A stretch of DNA of 17,856 nucleotides from CAZOAR01 sp964577985. GTDB lineage: Bacteria > Gemmatimonadota > CAZMKB01 > CAZNLH01. The stretch lies in NCBI GenBank assembly GCA_964577985.1, contig CAZOAR010000050.1, positions 1 through 17,856 of the forward strand, read 5' to 3'. The notes beneath the pieces are model-generated. The model did no database searches. It was not told the origin of the DNA and saw only the letters and a list, made by a program, of their open reading frames with translations. A program made the translations under genes and the position numbers. Shown here piece by piece: positions 7,502-15,236 of the stretch (position 1 is its first letter; each line of letters starts with the position of its first letter).

Positions 7502-7528
7502 GATGGATATACGCTTTCAGGAGTACTG

Positions 7529-7558
7529 TTTATCGAAGAATCGGCGATCGATTGTCAA
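7529..7558 (-). promoter_or_regulatory. Sigma-70-type promoter for the AI-2E-family gene
   Basis: On the minus strand a perfect TTGACA (7558-7553) is followed after 18 bases by GATAAA (7534-7529), four of six matches to the -10 consensus. Transcription would start near 7522, leaving a leader of about 20 bases to the ATG at 7501 or about 35 to the ATG at 7486. Confidence 0.5.
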
Positions 7559-7641
7559 ATATATCAGCGTCGCCGGGTCAATGCGAGATTATTCGTCTCA
7601 ACCCGGGCCCAATAACCCCCCAATTGGAAGAATTCCTTCAC

Positions 7642-7767
7642 ATATCATCTCCCCTTCACATGTCATTCCTGCCTCACGTGTCATTTCCGCCTCATCGGGA
7701 ATCCCATAGCACAATCAGGTCGATTCCGGACAAGCCGGAATGACGCGTAAAAAGCCGTGAAACTCCA
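7642..7767. repeat. Dispersed palindromic (REP/MITE-like) element, copy 2
   Basis: This copy matches copy 1 across the left hairpin (7680-7703, slightly degenerate and one base longer), the 18-base spacer (7704-7721, two differences), the right hairpin (7722-7744, identical to copy 1) and a 23-base tail ending AAACTCCA. Three 18-base tandem units precede or enter the left hairpin (7642-7659, 7660-7677, 7678-7695), each of the form RTRTCATYYCCSCYTCAY or close to it. It lies between two divergent promoters. Confidence 0.82.
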
Positions 7768-7786
7768 AAAAAATCGAAGAATTTAC

Positions 7787-7815
7787 TTGACGGATTCGGT
7801 ATTTTCTGATACAAT
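7787..7815 (+). promoter_or_regulatory. Strong sigma-70 promoter of the subtilase gene
   Basis: TTGACG (7787-7792) and TACAAT (7810-7815) are separated by 17 bases, and TG at 7807-7808 forms an extended -10 (TGnTACAAT). Transcription would begin near 7822, about 63 bases before the ATG at 7885. The -35 is 20 bases after the end of repeat copy 2. Confidence 0.8.
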
Positions 7816-7884
7816 GGAAGTAATGTTTGAGTTTGTATTCGTGGATTGACCACCACCCGGCACAACGTGAAAGGAGCGTTAAGG

Positions 7885-9090
7885 ATGCGGATGAAGGGTC
7901 TTATGGGCAGTTTTGGAGTTTCTCTGCTCGCGATTGTACTTGCTCTGCTTGCATTTTCCGACGTCGCCAGCGCCTTCGAGGGGCCTGCCCCGGATGAAAC
8001 GCGCATAATCATCCGCTACAAATCGGAAGATGTAAAGGCGGAAGTCATGGATATTGCCGAAGCACATTTCGGCAGATTCATCAAGGAGATAGAGATGGGA
8101 CAACTGCTCGTATATTCGGTACCGACAGTCAATCTCGATCTCCTGAACAATGATAGAGCTTTGAGTGATCTGGTAGACTATGTCGAACTCGACAGGAGGG
8201 TACACGCCTGCTACACCCCGAACGATACATACTGGCCTCAATGGAATATGACCATGGTGAATGTTGATTACGCCTGGGACGTTGTGCAGGGTGACGCCGC
8301 AATTCTTGTCGCCGTTCTTGATACCGGATGTGATTACACGCATGTGGACCTTGCCGCCAATGTGGACGAGACGCTTGGATGGGACTATGTCAACAACGAC
8401 AGCGATCCGATGGATGATGAAAGTCATGGAACACAGGTATCAGGGATCATATGCTCCCAGATTGACAACAACGAGGGGATTGCCGGAATGGCACAGGTGA
8501 CCGTTATGCCAATGAAGGTCCTTGATGCGAGCGGGAGCGGATGGACATCCAACATTGTCGACGCTATCTACGATGCCGGCAACTGGGGCGCGAACGTCAT
8601 GAACATGAGCTACGGCGCCTCCTGGTATTCGAGCTCGGAAGCAAACGCCCTGGTCTGGGCGCACAATGCGGGTGTAGTGCTGGTTGCCGCCTCAGGCAAT
8701 GAAGGCACGAGCTCAAAATCGTATCCCGCCGCGTATAATGATGTGCTGGGTGTCGGCGCGGTGAACAGCGCCGGGAACAGGATGTCGTGGAGCAACTACG
8801 GAGACAACGTTGAGATCATGGCCCCGGGTTCCATGGTGCTGACGCCGAACCTCGGGGGCGGTTACGCTTATGTGTCGGGAACCTCCATAGCGAGCCCGCA
8901 TGTAGCAGGCGCCGCTGCGCTGGGTTTCAGCTTTCAGCCCACCTGGCCCAACCAGCGAATCGAGGCGCTGCTGGAGCATTGGGCGGATGACATGGGTACG
9001 CCCGGATACGACACGTACAACGGGTGGGGATTGCTCGATTGCTGGAACGCTAACGGTCTTGTCTTTCAGGATCCCGGTCAGTCAGATTAG
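7885..9090 (+). CDS. Secreted subtilisin-like serine protease (S8 family)
   Basis: The 401-residue preproprotein has a signal peptide ending ASA before Phe31, then a propeptide of roughly 75 residues resembling the I9 inhibitor fold, and an S8 catalytic domain from about residue 108. The catalytic triad is visible: Asp146 in VAVLDTG, His181 in DESHGTQVSG and Ser334 in VSGTSIASPHVAG. The oxyanion-hole Asn272 is in AASGNEG. The start at 7885 is chosen because AAGGAG (7871-7876) lies 8 bases upstream and the signal peptide then begins normally (MRMKGLMG). The protein stops shortly after the catalytic domain with no sorting domain, so it is probably released to the periplasm or outside by Sec. 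It is monocistronic, with its own promoter and terminator. It could process surface proteins such as the large one downstream, but that is speculation. Confidence 0.95.
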   Translation: MRMKGLMGSFGVSLLAIVLALLAFSDVASAFEGPAPDETRIIIRYKSEDVKAEVMDIAEAHFGRFIKEIEMGQLLVYSVPTVNLDLLNNDRALSDLVDYVELDRRVHACYTPNDTYWPQWNMTMVNVDYAWDVVQGDAAILVAVLDTGCDYTHVDLAANVDETLGWDYVNNDSDPMDDESHGTQVSGIICSQIDNNEGIAGMAQVTVMPMKVLDASGSGWTSNIVDAIYDAGNWGANVMNMSYGASWYSSSEANALVWAHNAGVVLVAASGNEGTSSKSYPAAYNDVLGVGAVNSAGNRMSWSNYGDNVEIMAPGSMVLTPNLGGGYAYVSGTSIASPHVAGAAALGFSFQPTWPNQRIEALLEHWADDMGTPGYDTYNGWGLLDCWNANGLVFQDPGQSD

Positions 9091-9138
9091 CGGTTTCATG
9101 TCGGAAGGGTGAGTCCTCGAGTCCCGTTTGGTTTCCAG

Positions 9139-9168
9139 GCCCCGCGGCAGACAGCTGCGGGGCTTTTT
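9139..9168 (+). terminator. Rho-independent terminator of the subtilase gene
   Basis: GCCCCGC (9139-9145) pairs perfectly with GCGGGGC (9157-9163). The stem extends three further pairs including one G-T wobble, around loop AGACA, and is followed by TTTTT (9164-9168). It lies 49 bases after the protease stop codon. Confidence 0.93.
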
Positions 9169-9519
9169 AAATAGTGACACGTATCGCATCAAGCGTCACA
9201 TTCCTTTTGTGTCACTGTTTCATGGGCGTAACGGGTTATTGGCCAGTTGGTTAGACCCTGATTTATACCGAATGTCGAGAGTGTGACACGTAATGAGTCA
9301 CATTTCTGACTACTTCCCTGTTTTGCTTAAACGAGAATCCATATTATAGGGTAACTATAAGCACCTTGTTATCATAGGGTTATGCCATCAGATAGCGAAA
9401 TATGGATGGCATGACACGTCTCCGGAACGGATTTTGCTTGAGCAGAGCAGGGGGGAGCCGCGGTTGCTTTCAGATGGTTATGAACCCAGCGTAGCCTGCA
9501 TGGAAGAAGGGAGCTAACA
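9169..9519. other. Non-coding stretch with GTGACAC-type inverted repeats
   Basis: No convincing reading frame is visible. AGTGACAC (9173-9180) is the exact inverse of GTGTCACT (9209-9216). TGTGAC (9282-9287) is the inverse of GTCACA (9297-9302). The blocks GTGACACGTA and GTCACATT occur as a pair twice with different spacers (9174-9202 and 9283-9304). TGACACGT appears again at 9412-9419. ATGCCATC (9382-9389) is the exact inverse of GATGGCAT (9405-9412). The region looks more AT-rich than the genes on either side. It could be operator sites, a structured RNA or eroded mobile DNA; I recognise no known riboswitch. Confidence 0.5.
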
Positions 9520-9582
9520 ATGCCCTTGATACAGCGTAGCCGCAGCCTCGCCTTCTCTTTTTTCCAGGGTGCGTATATATGA
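9520..9582 (+). other. Short open frame with a good ribosome site, possibly a truncated gene start
   Basis: An ATG at 9520 has GGGAG (9509-9513) 6 bases upstream and opens a frame of only 20 residues, MPLIQRSRSLAFSFFQGAYI. The start resembles the beginning of a signal peptide. It overlaps, in another frame, the sorting-domain fragment beside the assembly gap. It may be a gene start joined to an unrelated gene end by deletion or misassembly. Confidence 0.25.
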
Positions 9583-9630
9583 CGTCAGGGGGCGGCTTGT
9601 GAGAAGACTTCTGGAGGCCGACAGAAAGCC
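9566..9630 (+). pseudogene. Fragment of a C-terminal sorting-type (FlgD-like/T9SS-type) domain, cut by the gap
   Basis: The frame reads RVRIYDVRGRLVRRLLEADRK before the Ns begin. V-x-IYD-x-x-GR-LVR-x-L is the central strand pair of the C-terminal domain found on many secreted proteins of FCB-type bacteria, comparable to IRIYTISGVLVRVL in the large protein downstream. The expected preceding PNPF/PNPY segment is missing and an in-frame stop lies at 9527-9529, so the upstream part of the gene is absent or was misassembled. What follows the fragment is hidden by the gap. Confidence 0.5.
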
Positions 9631-9730
9631 NNNNNNNNNNNNNNNNNNNNNNNNNNNNNNNNNNNNNNNNNNNNNNNNNNNNNNNNNNNNNNNNNNNNNN
9701 NNNNNNNNNNNNNNNNNNNNNNNNNNNNNN
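9631..9730. other. Assembly gap of 100 Ns
   Basis: Exactly 100 unknown bases, the conventional scaffold filler, so the true distance is not known. Continuity between the two sides rests on scaffolding only. Confidence 0.99.
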
Positions 9731-9751
9731 GTATCAGCTTGCTTCATCACA

Positions 9752-9774
9752 GTCATTCCCGCTGGTCGGGAATC
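9752..9774. repeat. Dispersed palindromic repeat, partial copy 3 (left hairpin only)
   Basis: A single hairpin of the same family, with arms ATTCCCG and CGGGAAT around loop CTGGT (CTTGT in copy 1). The right half is absent; the sequence goes straight into the leader of the following gene. It lies 22 bases after the assembly gap. Confidence 0.7.
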
Positions 9775-9852
9775 GTCCTCGACATGGACGCTGTGATGGG
9801 CTCTTCAGGCCGTATTGAAAACTATCCAATGATACGGAAAGGATGGCAATTG

Positions 9853-12800
9853 ATGGGCAAAGACATCCAAGCGGGATTCTGCTATTTTCTTCTACTGTTC
9901 CTTGTAACGTTGCTGCTGCAACCAGCCACGCTCGACGCGAGAGCGGCGTCAGTGAAACCGGGAGGAGGCGTGTCTCTCCTGTCAATGGACCAGAGACTCC
10001 ACGATGTAAACGATGTCTGGCTGATGGTCTCCAACCAGGGCCCGATAGGTCTCGACCTTGACTCGGGCAACGGTACGGGCTATTTCCCATACGGCACCAG
10101 CAACAACTATGTTTTCGGCAGCGGTCTGTGGCTTGGCAGCCACTACGACGCCGATGGCGACGGTAATCTCGATAAGGTCTTCACAGAGGGTTACAACCCC
10201 CTGGCTGGCGACTCTGAGTTTCGTGAGGGTACCGGCGACCAGGATCGTGACGATCCCCGGACGCGTGTCTTCGACAGCACCGATCCCGATGATCGATCCG
10301 AGTGGCCGGATCGTTACCGGGTGCTCGATCCCCAGACGAATGAGCTTGTACCCTTTATCCGCAGCGCCCAGGATCTCGTGACGACCTACACGACCATGGG
10401 CAGTCGATACCTCACGGGTCCTTTTCAGATGCCGGTGGAGGTGAGCCAGCGCAGCATGGCGTTCAAGGGTGGTCTCTCGGGACAGACGATCATCTTCGAG
10501 TGGGATCTGGATAACTGGGGATCAGACGTGATGCTCGACTCCTGGGTGGGATACGACAGTGACATGGACGTGGGTGTCTCCTTCTCCGACGATCTGGTCA
10601 GCTTCATACGTGACCGTGTCACTCCCGAGGGCGACACTGTCCACGTGAACATGGCGTACGCGTGGGACAGCGACTTCTTTGAGTCCAACTTCATCGGTAA
10701 CCCCGGCTTCGTGGGCATAGCCTACCTGAGGGGACCGGGCAACTCTACAGATGGAATCGACAACGACGGAGACGGCCTGATAGACGAGTCGCCATACAAT
10801 GGTATCGACGATGACGGAGATGGCCAGACAGACGAGGAGGACGAGGTGGATCAACTGGGTCTGGTCAACTTCAGCAAGCACTGCAATCCCTCCTATCCCT
10901 GCGAAGTAATGGATCCATCTGGTGACGCCGAGGGTTATGACATCCTCAACTGCATCGGCGAGTACAACCCCGACTCAACCAGCCAGTTCACCTGTCTGGA
11001 GAGCACAACCCCGGCCGACATCCGTTTCATGGTCTCGAGCGGTCCGTTCGACTGGCAACCGGGGAGTCGAGAGCAGATAGTCATGGCCATGGTCTTCGCC
11101 AACGCGGTCGGGGACCCCAGCGAACTCGAGTTCCACGGCAGCCCGCCTCGCCCTGATCCCAATGATCCAGCTCTCTCGGAACTCCTCGCGGTCAAGGAGA
11201 CGGTCCAGCACCTCTTCGACCTTGACTTCAAGGCGGCAGAGCCCCCGGTTCCTCCCGAGCTGACCCTGGTCCCGGGCGACGGCCAGGTGACGCTCCTCTG
11301 GGACGATCGTTCTCTCACCACCCCGGACCCTGACTACGCGGAGTTTGTGACGATCGACCCCGAGTATCGCGAGTATGACTTCGAGGGTTTCAGGGTGTGG
11401 CGATCGAGGACGGGCGCATTCAGCGAGCTTGGTGATCCTGACGATCCCGACTATCCGTTGACGTCGGAGTCGATCCAGCAGAACAGCGATGTCCCGGGTC
11501 TCGATCTGACACTCCTCGCGCAGTATGATATTGTCGACGGAGTAACGACCGATTCTCTTGGTGTGTCGTGCACAGACAGCGTGGTGCTGGAGAGCGGCAT
11601 AGTGGAATACACCGACTGCGATACGTTCAACCTCGGTGCCGACACCGGCGTCAGATATTCGTACATTGACAGGGGTGATTCCGTGGCCGCGATCATAAAC
11701 GGGTTCCGCTACTACTACGCGGTGACGGCGTATGATTATAACTCTGACGATCTGCCGGTCTCGCGGCGCAGTCTCGACAGTGGAGTATTGCTGTCAATGG
11801 ATAACTCGGCGATACCGCGCAGCAACGCGTCGAGTTTTGTGGGTGCATTCGGGAAGCTCGAGCACGTGGGCGCAGAGGGAGCGGTTCTCGACGACATATC
11901 CTCCATCTTCTCCGACACGGCGACGGGCGATCTGTGGCCGGTCGACTCGGTGCGTGCGAGCAACGCGCTGACGGGCTTCGAGTTCAGTCCCGGTATCCCG
12001 GAGCTCGTCTCTGACGACTATTACACGCTCGTGCTGGACAGCTTCGAGAAGCTCGACCGCGTTACCAGCAGGATTGGCTACCACATCGAGGACGTCGACG
12101 GTGAGCGTATGTATTGCGGTGCCGATCCCAGTTTCCAGCTCCGCTATGATGGAGTCGACCATCTGATGGGCGCGTCGGTATTCGATCCTGCCGACTCCAC
12201 GTCGGTGATCTTCACGTCTGAGCTGACCTTCAACGTGGATACCTCTGCCTTCGTTGTCCCCGACCCGTCTATCCATTTTATTGCCGAGAACGCATCGGGA
12301 TCCGATATACTTGATACGCTCTGGATGGTTACGGTCCGTGATTACACGCCCACGGCATTCAGGGCGAGCGATCTGCGGATGGAGTGGGTGGAGGCGGGTG
12401 CCGACAGCCTGACGCTCGAGGTGACCGATCAGGACAACGGAGTCGCTGTGGCGTTTGGTGAGGACATAGTGGATTCCACGGGTGGAGTGAGTGACCGTGA
12501 GAAAGGTTGGAACTGGTCCTTTCTGCCTGTGTCGGGAGGCATGATCCAGCCGGGTGGCCGCTACTTCCTGACCACGGCACCGCTGTCTATAGCGGACATA
12601 TGGTTGAGCGGAGTCCGTCTGACAGCCTCTTTCATGACCGAGATGCCGGTGGCGGGAGACGTATGGACGCTGAGGCAGCTTGCGTATGACGAGGATATGA
12701 GAGTGGACACCACGGTGGTAGTGGAGCCCGACTCGATCCTTGTCGACACCACCTTTACCTATCATGACGGCCGTCGCCCGCCGGTGCCGGGTACGCGCTA

Positions 12801-13140
12801 CCGGATAGACACGCAGTCGGGGGGGCAGGATAAGGGATCTGTCGACCTGTCGAAGATACGGGTGGTGCCGAACCCGTATCTCGCGAACGCTGGTTTTGAC
12901 GAGGGGCCTTCTCAGCGCCGTCAGGAGTTCATAAACCTGCCGCCTGAGTGCACGATACGCATATACACGATAAGCGGTGTACTGGTAAGGGTGCTCCAGC
13001 ACACATCGGGAGCAGGCGGAACGGAGGCGTATGACCTGAAGAGCGGCGAGGGCCTGCCACTCGCATCCGGTAACTACTACTATCATGTCACCACACCCGA
13101 TGCACGGACATACCTGGGACGATTCGCCCTCATTCAGTAA
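9853..13140 (+). CDS. Large secreted protein with calcium-loop repeats, fibronectin-like region and C-terminal sorting-type domain
   Basis: The protein has 1095 residues from the ATG at 9853, chosen because AAAGGA (9838-9843) lies 9 bases upstream and the signal peptide core FCYFLLLFLVTLLL then starts at residue 8 or so. Asp-rich loops resembling thrombospondin type 3/EF-hand calcium sites occur at about 99-108 (DADGDGNLDK) and 300-330 (DGIDNDGDGLIDE and GIDDDGDGQTDEEDE). A fibronectin type III-like segment starts near 467 (PPELTLVPGDGQVTLLW). Residues 1001-1095 form a sorting-type C-terminal domain: KIRVVPNPYL, then TIRIYTISGVLVRVLQH, and a closing ASGNYYYHVTTPD with GRFALIQ. Such domains direct export by type IX or related systems in Bacteroidota, and are common in other FCB lineages where the machinery is less clear. 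No enzyme motif is recognised. A surface or extracellular structural role is the best guess. Confidence 0.85.
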   Translation: MGKDIQAGFCYFLLLFLVTLLLQPATLDARAASVKPGGGVSLLSMDQRLHDVNDVWLMVSNQGPIGLDLDSGNGTGYFPYGTSNNYVFGSGLWLGSHYDADGDGNLDKVFTEGYNPLAGDSEFREGTGDQDRDDPRTRVFDSTDPDDRSEWPDRYRVLDPQTNELVPFIRSAQDLVTTYTTMGSRYLTGPFQMPVEVSQRSMAFKGGLSGQTIIFEWDLDNWGSDVMLDSWVGYDSDMDVGVSFSDDLVSFIRDRVTPEGDTVHVNMAYAWDSDFFESNFIGNPGFVGIAYLRGPGNSTDGIDNDGDGLIDESPYNGIDDDGDGQTDEEDEVDQLGLVNFSKHCNPSYPCEVMDPSGDAEGYDILNCIGEYNPDSTSQFTCLESTTPADIRFMVSSGPFDWQPGSREQIVMAMVFANAVGDPSELEFHGSPPRPDPNDPALSELLAVKETVQHLFDLDFKAAEPPVPPELTLVPGDGQVTLLWDDRSLTTPDPDYAEFVTIDPEYREYDFEGFRVWRSRTGAFSELGDPDDPDYPLTSESIQQNSDVPGLDLTLLAQYDIVDGVTTDSLGVSCTDSVVLESGIVEYTDCDTFNLGADTGVRYSYIDRGDSVAAIINGFRYYYAVTAYDYNSDDLPVSRRSLDSGVLLSMDNSAIPRSNASSFVGAFGKLEHVGAEGAVLDDISSIFSDTATGDLWPVDSVRASNALTGFEFSPGIPELVSDDYYTLVLDSFEKLDRVTSRIGYHIEDVDGERMYCGADPSFQLRYDGVDHLMGASVFDPADSTSVIFTSELTFNVDTSAFVVPDPSIHFIAENASGSDILDTLWMVTVRDYTPTAFRASDLRMEWVEAGADSLTLEVTDQDNGVAVAFGEDIVDSTGGVSDREKGWNWSFLPVSGGMIQPGGRYFLTTAPLSIADIWLSGVRLTASFMTEMPVAGDVWTLRQLAYDEDMRVDTTVVVEPDSILVDTTFTYHDGRRPPVPGTRYRIDTQSGGQDKGSVDLSKIRVVPNPYLANAGFDEGPSQRRQEFINLPPECTIRIYTISGVLVRVLQHTSGAGGTEAYDLKSGEGLPLASGNYYYHVTTPDARTYLGRFALIQ

Positions 13141-13205
13141 TGGCTCGAGGCCGTACGGACGACGCCTCCACGGGGATGGCGCGGACCCGATACCCCGTCC
13201 TCGTA

Positions 13206-13234
13206 TTGATTTTTTCCTCACCTCCGTGTATATT
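13206..13234 (+). promoter_or_regulatory. Sigma-70-type promoter of the yebC-ruvCAB-queA operon
   Basis: TTGATT (13206-13211) and TATATT (13229-13234) are separated by 17 bases, matching consensus at four and five of six positions. Transcription would start near 13241, about 113 bases before the yebC start. The 213-base space after the large secreted gene holds nothing else clear apart from a 6-bp stem, ACGGGG/CCCCGT (13170-13198), upstream of the promoter. Confidence 0.55.
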
Positions 13235-13353
13235 CTCAACGTTATGGCGGGCTATGTCCGCTCCACGGTGAATCTCATTGTCGATATGGTCCGGCGGGAA
13301 CAGGGAGCAATATCATATTCCCGGAGACTCCTTCACACACATGAGGTTGTGCG

Positions 13354-14112
13354 ATGTCGGGACACTCGAAGTGGTCGACGATAAAACGGAAGAAAGAAAA
13401 GGAAGACAGCAAGCGCGCAAGGGTGTTCAACAAGCTGATCCGTGAGATCACCACCGCCGCACGGGTGGGCGGTGGAGACCTGGACTCCAATCCTCGCTTG
13501 AGGACCGCTGTCGATAATGCCAAGGGGGCGAATATGCCCCAGGACAATATCGAGAGAGCGATATTGAAGGGGACGGGGGAACTCCCGGGCGCGAGCTACG
13601 AATCGGTGGTTTATGAAGGTTATGGGCCGGGAGGTGTAGCGATCTACCTCGAATTACTCACCGACAACAAGAACAGGTCGGTCGCGGAGGTCAGACATGT
13701 CTTCAGCAGGCATGACGGTCACATGGGTGAGAACGGATGCGTCGCGTGGATGTTCACACAGAAGGGACAGATATATATAGACGCGAGTCGTTACAACGAG
13801 GACACCATCCTCGATGTGGCGCTCGAGTGCGGTGCCGAGGATGTGCTGATCGAGGAAGAGTTCTTTATCATTGTAACGGCAAGCCAGGACTTCATGACGG
13901 TCAAGGATGGTCTCGAGGCGAAGGGGATCGGCTTCAGCGACTCGGAGATCAGCATGATCCCGAACAGCACGCTCAAGATAGATGGAAAAGACGCGGAGAA
14001 GGTCCTCAAACTGATGGACGCGTTTGAAGACCTCGAGGACGTTCAACGGGTTTCATCGAATTTCGATATCGACGAGGAGACTATCAACAACCTCGAATCT
14101 CAGGCAGGATGA
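13354..14112 (+). CDS. yebC: YebC/PmpR family protein (TACO1-like)
   Basis: The 252-residue protein has the family start SGHSKWSTIKRKK, followed by RARVFNKLIREI, NPRLRTAVDNAKGANMP (46-62) with the N-x-x-RAI segment after it, and YEGYGPGGVAI (87-97). The internal GENGCVAWMF (125-134) is also a family hallmark. Length is standard (about 240-250). Members were first described as transcriptional regulators; more recent work ties bacterial YebC to relief of ribosome stalling at proline-rich stretches, as for mitochondrial TACO1. GAGGTT (13343-13348) precedes the ATG by 5 bases. It is the first gene of the operon, the position it often has next to ruvC. Confidence 0.97.
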   Translation: MSGHSKWSTIKRKKEKEDSKRARVFNKLIREITTAARVGGGDLDSNPRLRTAVDNAKGANMPQDNIERAILKGTGELPGASYESVVYEGYGPGGVAIYLELLTDNKNRSVAEVRHVFSRHDGHMGENGCVAWMFTQKGQIYIDASRYNEDTILDVALECGAEDVLIEEEFFIIVTASQDFMTVKDGLEAKGIGFSDSEISMIPNSTLKIDGKDAEKVLKLMDAFEDLEDVQRVSSNFDIDEETINNLESQAG

Positions 14113-14122
14113 GGGTCGCAAT

Positions 14123-14626
14123 GTGAAAGGGAAGCAGATTATCCTTGGCATCGACCCGGGGAGTATCGTCACCGGCTACGGTGTGGTCAGCAGTGAGAGT
14201 GGTGACGCCACGGCCGTGAAGTGGGGCGTGATCCGAGCAGCGAAGAGCGATCCCCTGCCGCAACGACTCCATACAATCTACAGGGACCTCATCGAACTTA
14301 TCGATACCTGCGAGCCCGCCAGCGTGGCTGTCGAACGCCCCTTTTACGGCAAGAATGTCGGGGCACTCATAACGATGGGTCAGTCTGCCGGCACCGCGCT
14401 TCTCGCGGCGGTGGAGGCCGGCGCCGATGTTTTTGAATATACGCCTCGCGAGGTCAAGAAATCCGTCGTGGGCAATGGCGCCGCTAGCAAGGAGCAGGTT
14501 CAGAGGATGGTCCGCATGATCCTTGGCCTCAAGGACTCCGGTGAGCCGCTCGATGCCACCGACGCGCTGGCCGTCGCCCTCTGCCATGAAAACAAGATAA
14601 GAAATCTCGCCGTCCTCTCGGGGTGA
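14123..14626 (+). CDS. ruvC: Holliday junction resolvase RuvC
   Basis: The protein has 167 residues from a GTG at 14123, chosen because GAGGGT (14111-14116) lies 6 bases upstream, and because the longer frame would overlap yebC and lengthen the N-terminus beyond the family norm. The four acidic metal-binding residues of the RNase H-like fold are present: Asp11 in GIDPG, Glu71 in VAVERPFYGKN, and Asp144 and Asp147 in LDATDALAVALCH. It cuts four-way junctions held by RuvAB, resolving recombination intermediates as a dimer. It begins 10 bases after the yebC stop codon, which suggests coupled translation. Confidence 0.97.
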   Translation: MKGKQIILGIDPGSIVTGYGVVSSESGDATAVKWGVIRAAKSDPLPQRLHTIYRDLIELIDTCEPASVAVERPFYGKNVGALITMGQSAGTALLAAVEAGADVFEYTPREVKKSVVGNGAASKEQVQRMVRMILGLKDSGEPLDATDALAVALCHENKIRNLAVLSG

Positions 14627-14654
14627 TGGCGGGACATGAAGGAGGTTCCCGTCC

Positions 14655-15236
14655 TTGATAGGATATATCGAGGGGTCTATAGCCAGCAAGGATCCCGCCC
14701 TGGTTCTGGTCCTCTGCCAGGGTATCGGCTACGAGCTGCACATCCCGCTCAGCACATACGAAGGGATCGGGGATGTCGGCGACGAGGTGAAGCTCAAGAC
14801 CTATCTTCACGTAAAGGAAGACGCACTCAAGCTTTACGGCTTTCTGACAGACGAAGAGAAATCGGTCTTCGTAAAGGTCATTGGTGTGAGGGGCATCGGC
14901 CCCCGTATCGCACTCGGCATACTCTCGAGTCTCCCGGCGCACAGGTTCGTGGAGGCGCTGCAGGAAGAGGACATTGATGTCCTCTCCGGAATCCAGGGGA
15001 TCGGCCGCAAAACGGCCGAGAGGCTTGCCATCGACCTGAGAGATCAGTTCCCTGACATGGTTACCCCCGTGGGACGACCGGGATTCCGTGTCGAGGAAGA
15101 GGAAGCGATTAAGGCGCTGACCTCGCTTGGGTTCTCGGCCACGAACGCCAGGAAATCGGTGAGATCGGCGGTGAAGAGCGCGGGAGAGTTGAGTACGGAA
15201 GAGATCGTCAGGAGGGCGCTGGGGACCATACGATGA
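14655..15236 (+). CDS. ruvA: Holliday junction branch migration protein RuvA
   Basis: The 193-residue protein starts with TTG at 14655, 8 bases after a strong AAGGAGGT (14639-14646), giving the family start MIGYIEG. Domain I (OB fold) covers about 1-62. Two helix-hairpin-helix motifs follow, VIGVRGIGPRIALGIL (75-90) and LSGIQGIGRKTAERLAI (110-126). The flexible linker and domain III, which contacts RuvB, are at about 146-193. It binds the junction as a tetramer and positions RuvB. It follows ruvC after 28 bases. Confidence 0.97.
   Translation: MIGYIEGSIASKDPALVLVLCQGIGYELHIPLSTYEGIGDVGDEVKLKTYLHVKEDALKLYGFLTDEEKSVFVKVIGVRGIGPRIALGILSSLPAHRFVEALQEEDIDVLSGIQGIGRKTAERLAIDLRDQFPDMVTPVGRPGFRVEEEEAIKALTSLGFSATNARKSVRSAVKSAGELSTEEIVRRALGTIR

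Noticed and set aside
7642..7767. CRISPR-like array of short tandem repeats
   Set aside because: Only three 18-base units adjoin directly with no unique spacers, and they run into a hairpin element found elsewhere in the window; no cas gene is present.
9282..9302. CRP/FNR-like site (TGTGA...TCACA)
   Set aside because: The half-sites are 11 bases apart rather than 6 as in CRP sites, and no regulated gene start lies at a fitting distance.
13170..13215. Possible terminator after the large secreted gene (ACGGGG/CCCCGT stem, then TTTTTT)
   Set aside because: The stem is 6 bp with a long 16-base loop or more, and the T-run begins about 11 bases after it and overlaps the predicted yebC promoter, so it does not fit a standard terminator.
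11794..13239. 481-codon minus-strand frame opposite the large secreted gene
   Set aside because: Its Arg/His-rich composition is typical of the antisense of an Asp/Glu/Ser-rich gene, and the plus strand has a signal peptide, recognisable domains and a ribosome site.
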